DNA from: Betaproteobacteria bacterium
GTDB lineage: Bacteria; Pseudomonadota; Gammaproteobacteria; Burkholderiales; Sulfuriferulaceae
DNA: 9,621 bases
Assembly (NCBI GenBank): GCA_003455595.1
Contig: DMQT01000116.1
Coordinates: 1-9,621 of the forward strand
Direction of reading: 5' to 3'
Shown here: positions 6,801-9,621 of the stretch, in pieces
How the letters are laid out: every line of letters starts with the position of its first letter
How positions within the stretch are numbered: the stretch's first letter is position 1
Program-made: the position numbers and the translations under genes
The notes under the pieces: model-generated
Told to the model about the DNA's origin: nothing
Seen by the model: only the letters and a program-made list of their open reading frames with translations
The model's database searches: none

Positions 6801-6829
6801 AATCAAGTACTGTATATTTCGTCTTGATT
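6801..6829. repeat. Dyad AATCAAG-N15-CTTGATT, shared motif copy 2
   Basis: AATCAAG (6801-6807) and CTTGATT (6823-6829) are exact 7-bp inverted arms. The centre (6815) is about 97 bp upstream of the predicted sigma-54 start and 41 bp, near four helical turns, from the TGTC/GACA palindrome. It shares ATCAAG and TTTCGTCTTG with 3651-3674. It could be a second activator site, another regulator's operator, or half of an IHF site (AATCAA fits the first half of the IHF consensus but the TTR half is poor). A sigma-70-like TTGAAA (6788-6793)/TATATT (6813-6818) pair overlaps it, with a long 19-bp spacer. Confidence 0.4.
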
Positions 6830-6885
6830 TCAATCTGCAGGCATGACTATCCACCAGCCACGCCATAAATCACCAGGCGTACAGC

Positions 6886-6901
6886 TGGCACACTATCTGC
6901 T
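6886..6901 (+). promoter_or_regulatory. Sigma-54 (RpoN) promoter upstream of the exopolysaccharide genes
   Basis: TGGCACACTATCTGCT matches the -24/-12 consensus TGGCAC-N5-TTGCW at 10 of 11 defined positions, with invariant GG and GC at the right spacing; the one mismatch is C for the first T of the -12 element. Predicted start is near 6912, giving a leader of about 65 nt to the sugar transferase ATG. PrsR, the known partner of PrsK, is a sigma-54-dependent response regulator family, so the promoter type suits the genes it precedes. Confidence 0.75.
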
Positions 6902-6976
6902 GTATACCGGATACCAAGCCGAAAAAATACGATCACACCCCACGCGGTGCAACGCGAATAAAGGCAGCAGTTTCAA

Positions 6977-8371
6977 ATGATCCGTTTTTCCAGACATTAC
7001 ATACCCACGCACCTGATTTTGCTCATGGCACTGGAAATCGGCGTGCTGCTCGCCTCCATGTATCTTGGCGTAACTGTGCGCTTTTTTGAAGAAGGGGCAA
7101 CGCCCCCGACCTCGTTCGGCCCGCTGTTTCCCAGAGCGGCGTTGTTTGCGCTGGTGATGCTGCTCATCATGACCGCATTCGGCATGTATGACGGTGGCTG
7201 GATGTCTGGGACACGCGCCGTTTTGTTGCGCATCAGCGCCAGTTTTCTGACCGGTTTCGTGGTGATGAGCCAGCTGTTTTACTTGTTCCCCGACCTCCTG
7301 CTAGGACGTGGCGTGTTCTTGTTTTCGTTATTGTTCGCGCTGATCGGCGTCATCGCAACCCGCCTTGCATTTCTCCGGTGGTCAAACCATGCCTCGTTCA
7401 AGAAACGCGTGATGGTACTCGGCACGGGTAGCCGCGCGGCCAAGGTCGAACATTTTATTCGTACGGTACCAGGTGCGCGCAGTATCAATGTGGTTGGCTA
7501 TCTGCCCCTGCAAGGTAGCCACCATTATGTTGAGCATGCACGCCTGCTGCATGACGATACCAGCCTGAGCGCCATTGCCGACAAATACAACATTGACGAA
7601 ATCGTGATTGCAGTACGCGACCGCCGCGATGGCGGGCTACCGGTGGCCGAACTGCTGGAATGCAAGTTGCGCGGTATCAACGTGATGGAGCTGTCGAGCT
7701 TTTTCGAGCGCGAGAACGGCCAATTACAGATCGAGTCACTCAATGCCAGCTGGATCATCCTGTCTGAAGGCTTCAAACAGGGACTGGCACGCGACGCCGT
7801 CAAGCGCATTTTCGACCTGCTGGTGAGCTTGTTCATGATGGCCTTGACACTGCCCATCATGCTGATTGCTGCAGTGGCGATTTATCTGGAAAGTGGCGGA
7901 CCAGTGTTGTATCGTCAGGAGCGCGTTGGCCAGCACAACAAGCTATTCACCATCCTGAAATTTCGCAGCATGCGCTGCGATGCCGAAAAGGACGGCAAGC
8001 CGCGCTGGGCCGGCAAGGACGATGACCGTACCACGCGTGTCGGACGCTTTATCCGCCGCGTACGTATTGACGAACTGCCGCAGCTGTTCAACGTGTTCAT
8101 GGGGCAAATGAGCTTTGTCGGGCCGCGCCCGGAACGTCCTTTTTTTGTCGATGAGCTAAGCAAACAGATTCCCTATTACAACAGCCGCCACATCGTCAAA
8201 CCCGGCATAACCGGCTGGGCACAGGTACGCTACGCGTATGGTGCCAGCGTCGAAGACGCCATCGAAAAACTTCAGTACGACCTGTACTACGTCAAAAATC
8301 ACACGCTATTCCTGGATTTCATGGTGCTGTTTCAGACCATCCAGGTTGTATTGTGGGGTAAAGGACAATAA
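6977..8371 (+). CDS. XrtA/PEP-CTERM system sugar transferase (EpsB-like initiating glycosyltransferase)
   Basis: This enzyme probably starts repeat-unit assembly of an exported polysaccharide by moving a sugar-1-phosphate from a nucleotide sugar to undecaprenyl phosphate. The 464 residues have four N-terminal membrane helices (about 12-33, 51-71, 84-105, 111-133), a Rossmann-like domain beginning VMVLGTGSRA (145-154), a membrane-inserted helix at about 279-303, and a C-terminal bacterial sugar transferase domain (about 273-460). Diagnostic motifs are GGPVLYRQERVG (307-318), FTILKFRSM (324-332), RIDELPQLFNVFMGQMSFVG (363-382) with the catalytic D365-E366 pair, and VKPGITGWAQV (407-417). The N-terminus MIRFSRHYIPTHLILL resembles members of the TIGR03013 type that accompany XrtA. 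The start is weakly supported by AAAGG 12 nt upstream. Substrate sugar cannot be told. Followed closely by prsK. Confidence 0.92.
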   Translation: MIRFSRHYIPTHLILLMALEIGVLLASMYLGVTVRFFEEGATPPTSFGPLFPRAALFALVMLLIMTAFGMYDGGWMSGTRAVLLRISASFLTGFVVMSQLFYLFPDLLLGRGVFLFSLLFALIGVIATRLAFLRWSNHASFKKRVMVLGTGSRAAKVEHFIRTVPGARSINVVGYLPLQGSHHYVEHARLLHDDTSLSAIADKYNIDEIVIAVRDRRDGGLPVAELLECKLRGINVMELSSFFERENGQLQIESLNASWIILSEGFKQGLARDAVKRIFDLLVSLFMMALTLPIMLIAAVAIYLESGGPVLYRQERVGQHNKLFTILKFRSMRCDAEKDGKPRWAGKDDDRTTRVGRFIRRVRIDELPQLFNVFMGQMSFVGPRPERPFFVDELSKQIPYYNSRHIVKPGITGWAQVRYAYGASVEDAIEKLQYDLYYVKNHTLFLDFMVLFQTIQVVLWGKGQ

Positions 8372-8376
8372 CAGTG

Positions 8377-9621
8377 ATGCAACTCAGCCTGAATGCCACT
8401 TTCATCAGCTACGCCCTGGCCACCTTGGCGTTTGCCGGGCTAGGCGTGGCGGCGCTGCTGGATGCACGCCGTGCGCGCATCGTCGGTCTGGCAACAGCCA
8501 GCATGTTGTCGGCATTATGGGCGGGATTGGTCGCCGCGGATGCGTTGCGCGGGCACAGCATCAGCTTGGCCGCAGCGTTACTGGAACTGGCACGCGACGC
8601 TGCCTGGCTGTATTTCCTGATCGATTTGCTGATCCAGCGCCAAGGCACCGCCACCCGCATCCTCCGTGTACTGTCCGTCAGCCGTGCGCTGCTACTGATT
8701 TACTGTACGCTGCTGATGCTGCGCATCATGGTCGGCGAATTCACGGATTTAAGCACGCTGTCCCGCATCCCGCTCTTCGATACACTGCTGTCCGGTGCTG
8801 CCAGCCGTGCCGTGTTAGCGGTTGCGGGCATGGTATTGGTTGAACAGTTGTTCCGTAGCACCCGCAGTGAAGACCGCTGGAGCATAAAATACCTGTGCTT
8901 CGGTCTGGGTGGACTGTTTGTATATGACTTTTATCTCTACGCCGACGCCATGCTGTTCCAGCATATCGATGCCGAAATATGGGCCGGGCGCGGCATAGTT
9001 GATGCCCTGACCGTGCCGCTGATCGCCATTTCAGCCAAACGCAATCCAAACTGGGATTTGCGCGTCACCTTGTCGCGCCGTCTGTTTTTTCACAGCGCAG
9101 CGCTGCTCGGCGCTGGCATTTACCTGCTCATCATGGCAGCTGCCGGGTATTACATCCGCATGTTCGGTGGCGAGTGGAGCAGCATTTTACAAGCGGCATT
9201 CCTGTTTGGCGCATTTGTCATGCTGCTGTCGATTCTGTTTTCCGGCACGCTGCGTGCACGTGTGCGGGTATTTTTCAGCAAACACTTTTTCAGCTACAGC
9301 TATGATTACCGTGACGAATGGCTTAACTTCACCCGCATCCTGTCTCAGGGCAACCCTGGCGAACAGCTCTGCACGCGCGCCATTCAGGCAGTCGCCGGGC
9401 TGGTGGAAAGCCAGTCCGGCGCGCTGTGGCTGGCACGTGACCCGCACCATTTCAGCCGCATCGTGCACTGGAACATGGCACAAGCCGATGGCATTGAAGC
9501 CACCGACAGCGAACTCGCTCGGTTTTTGACTGAACGGGAATGGGTCATCAACCTCGACCAATACGCTGCCCAGCCTGAACTCTACGAAGGACTGATCCTG
9601 CCCAACTGGATTACCGCCATC
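8377..9621 (+). CDS. prsK: PrsK, XrtA/PEP-CTERM system sensor histidine kinase (partial)
   Basis: PrsK is the membrane sensor kinase thought to phosphorylate PrsR, a sigma-54-dependent regulator of PEP-CTERM and exopolysaccharide genes. The first 415 residues are visible and the gene runs off the right edge. About eight or nine membrane segments lie in 6-290 (for example 10-28, 66-86, 101-118, 172-193, 205-220, 238-260, 271-290). The juxtamembrane motif FFSKHFFSYSYDYRDEWLNF (299-318) is characteristic of the family, and a GAF-like domain begins at about 330. The HisKA and ATPase domains would be outside the window. The ATG at 8377 is 5 nt after the sugar transferase stop. A GTG at 8374 in the same frame is better spaced (8 nt) from AAGGA (8361-8365) and would add one residue. 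Tight spacing indicates co-transcription. Confidence 0.92.
   Translation, partial: MQLSLNATFISYALATLAFAGLGVAALLDARRARIVGLATASMLSALWAGLVAADALRGHSISLAAALLELARDAAWLYFLIDLLIQRQGTATRILRVLSVSRALLLIYCTLLMLRIMVGEFTDLSTLSRIPLFDTLLSGAASRAVLAVAGMVLVEQLFRSTRSEDRWSIKYLCFGLGGLFVYDFYLYADAMLFQHIDAEIWAGRGIVDALTVPLIAISAKRNPNWDLRVTLSRRLFFHSAALLGAGIYLLIMAAAGYYIRMFGGEWSSILQAAFLFGAFVMLLSILFSGTLRARVRVFFSKHFFSYSYDYRDEWLNFTRILSQGNPGEQLCTRAIQAVAGLVESQSGALWLARDPHHFSRIVHWNMAQADGIEATDSELARFLTEREWVINLDQYAAQPELYEGLILPNWITAI

Noticed and set aside
6941..6958. CGCG...CGCG pairing in the sugar transferase leader
   Set aside because: Only four base pairs with a 6-nt loop; too weak to call a regulatory hairpin or riboswitch.
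8238..8843. Open 201-codon plus-strand frame over the sugar transferase end and prsK start
   Set aside because: It is out of frame with two genes that show clear family motifs; its translation is Arg/Cys/His-rich and unrecognisable.

Overview
The window looks like a chromosomal segment of a betaproteobacterium, probably of the Nitrosomonadales/Methylophilales type. This is inferred from gene content and protein style: a pilMNOPQ operon divergent from a class A penicillin-binding protein is widespread in Proteobacteria, while the EpsB-type sugar transferase followed by the histidine kinase PrsK belongs to the XrtA (EpsH) exosortase/PEP-CTERM exopolysaccharide system. No RNA gene, insertion sequence, CRISPR array or phage gene was seen.

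Minus strand, 1-3546: pilM-pilN-pilO-pilP-pilQ, the alignment subcomplex and outer-membrane secretin of the type IV pilus machine. The first four genes are joined by 4-bp ATGA overlaps, and pilQ follows pilP after 16 bp. Only the N-terminal 248 residues of PilQ (signal peptide and AMIN domains) are inside the window. Positions 3547-3739 hold the pilM leader and the divergent control region, with promoter-like sequences for both directions and an inverted repeat over the pil -35.

Plus strand, 3740-6742: mrcA/ponA (bifunctional PBP1A, all catalytic motifs intact), followed 9 bp later by a 206-residue protein with a degenerate nucleotidyltransferase signature and unknown function.

Positions 6743-6976 are a 234-bp control region. 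It carries a near-consensus sigma-54 (-24/-12) promoter at 6886-6901, preceded by two dyad elements about 138 and 97 bp upstream of the predicted start, where enhancer-binding proteins usually bind. Plus strand, 6977-9621: the XrtA-system polyprenyl-phosphate sugar transferase and prsK, cut by the window end in its GAF-like domain. The expected partner PrsR is a sigma-54 activator, so the layout suggests a self-reinforcing circuit in which PrsK-PrsR turns on the exopolysaccharide genes and prsK itself (inference).

The gene families are mostly known. The least described items are the nucleotidyltransferase-like protein at 6122-6742, the enhancer-like dyads, and a composite motif shared by the pil/ponA and eps control regions. 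I found no clear evidence of a wholly new system.
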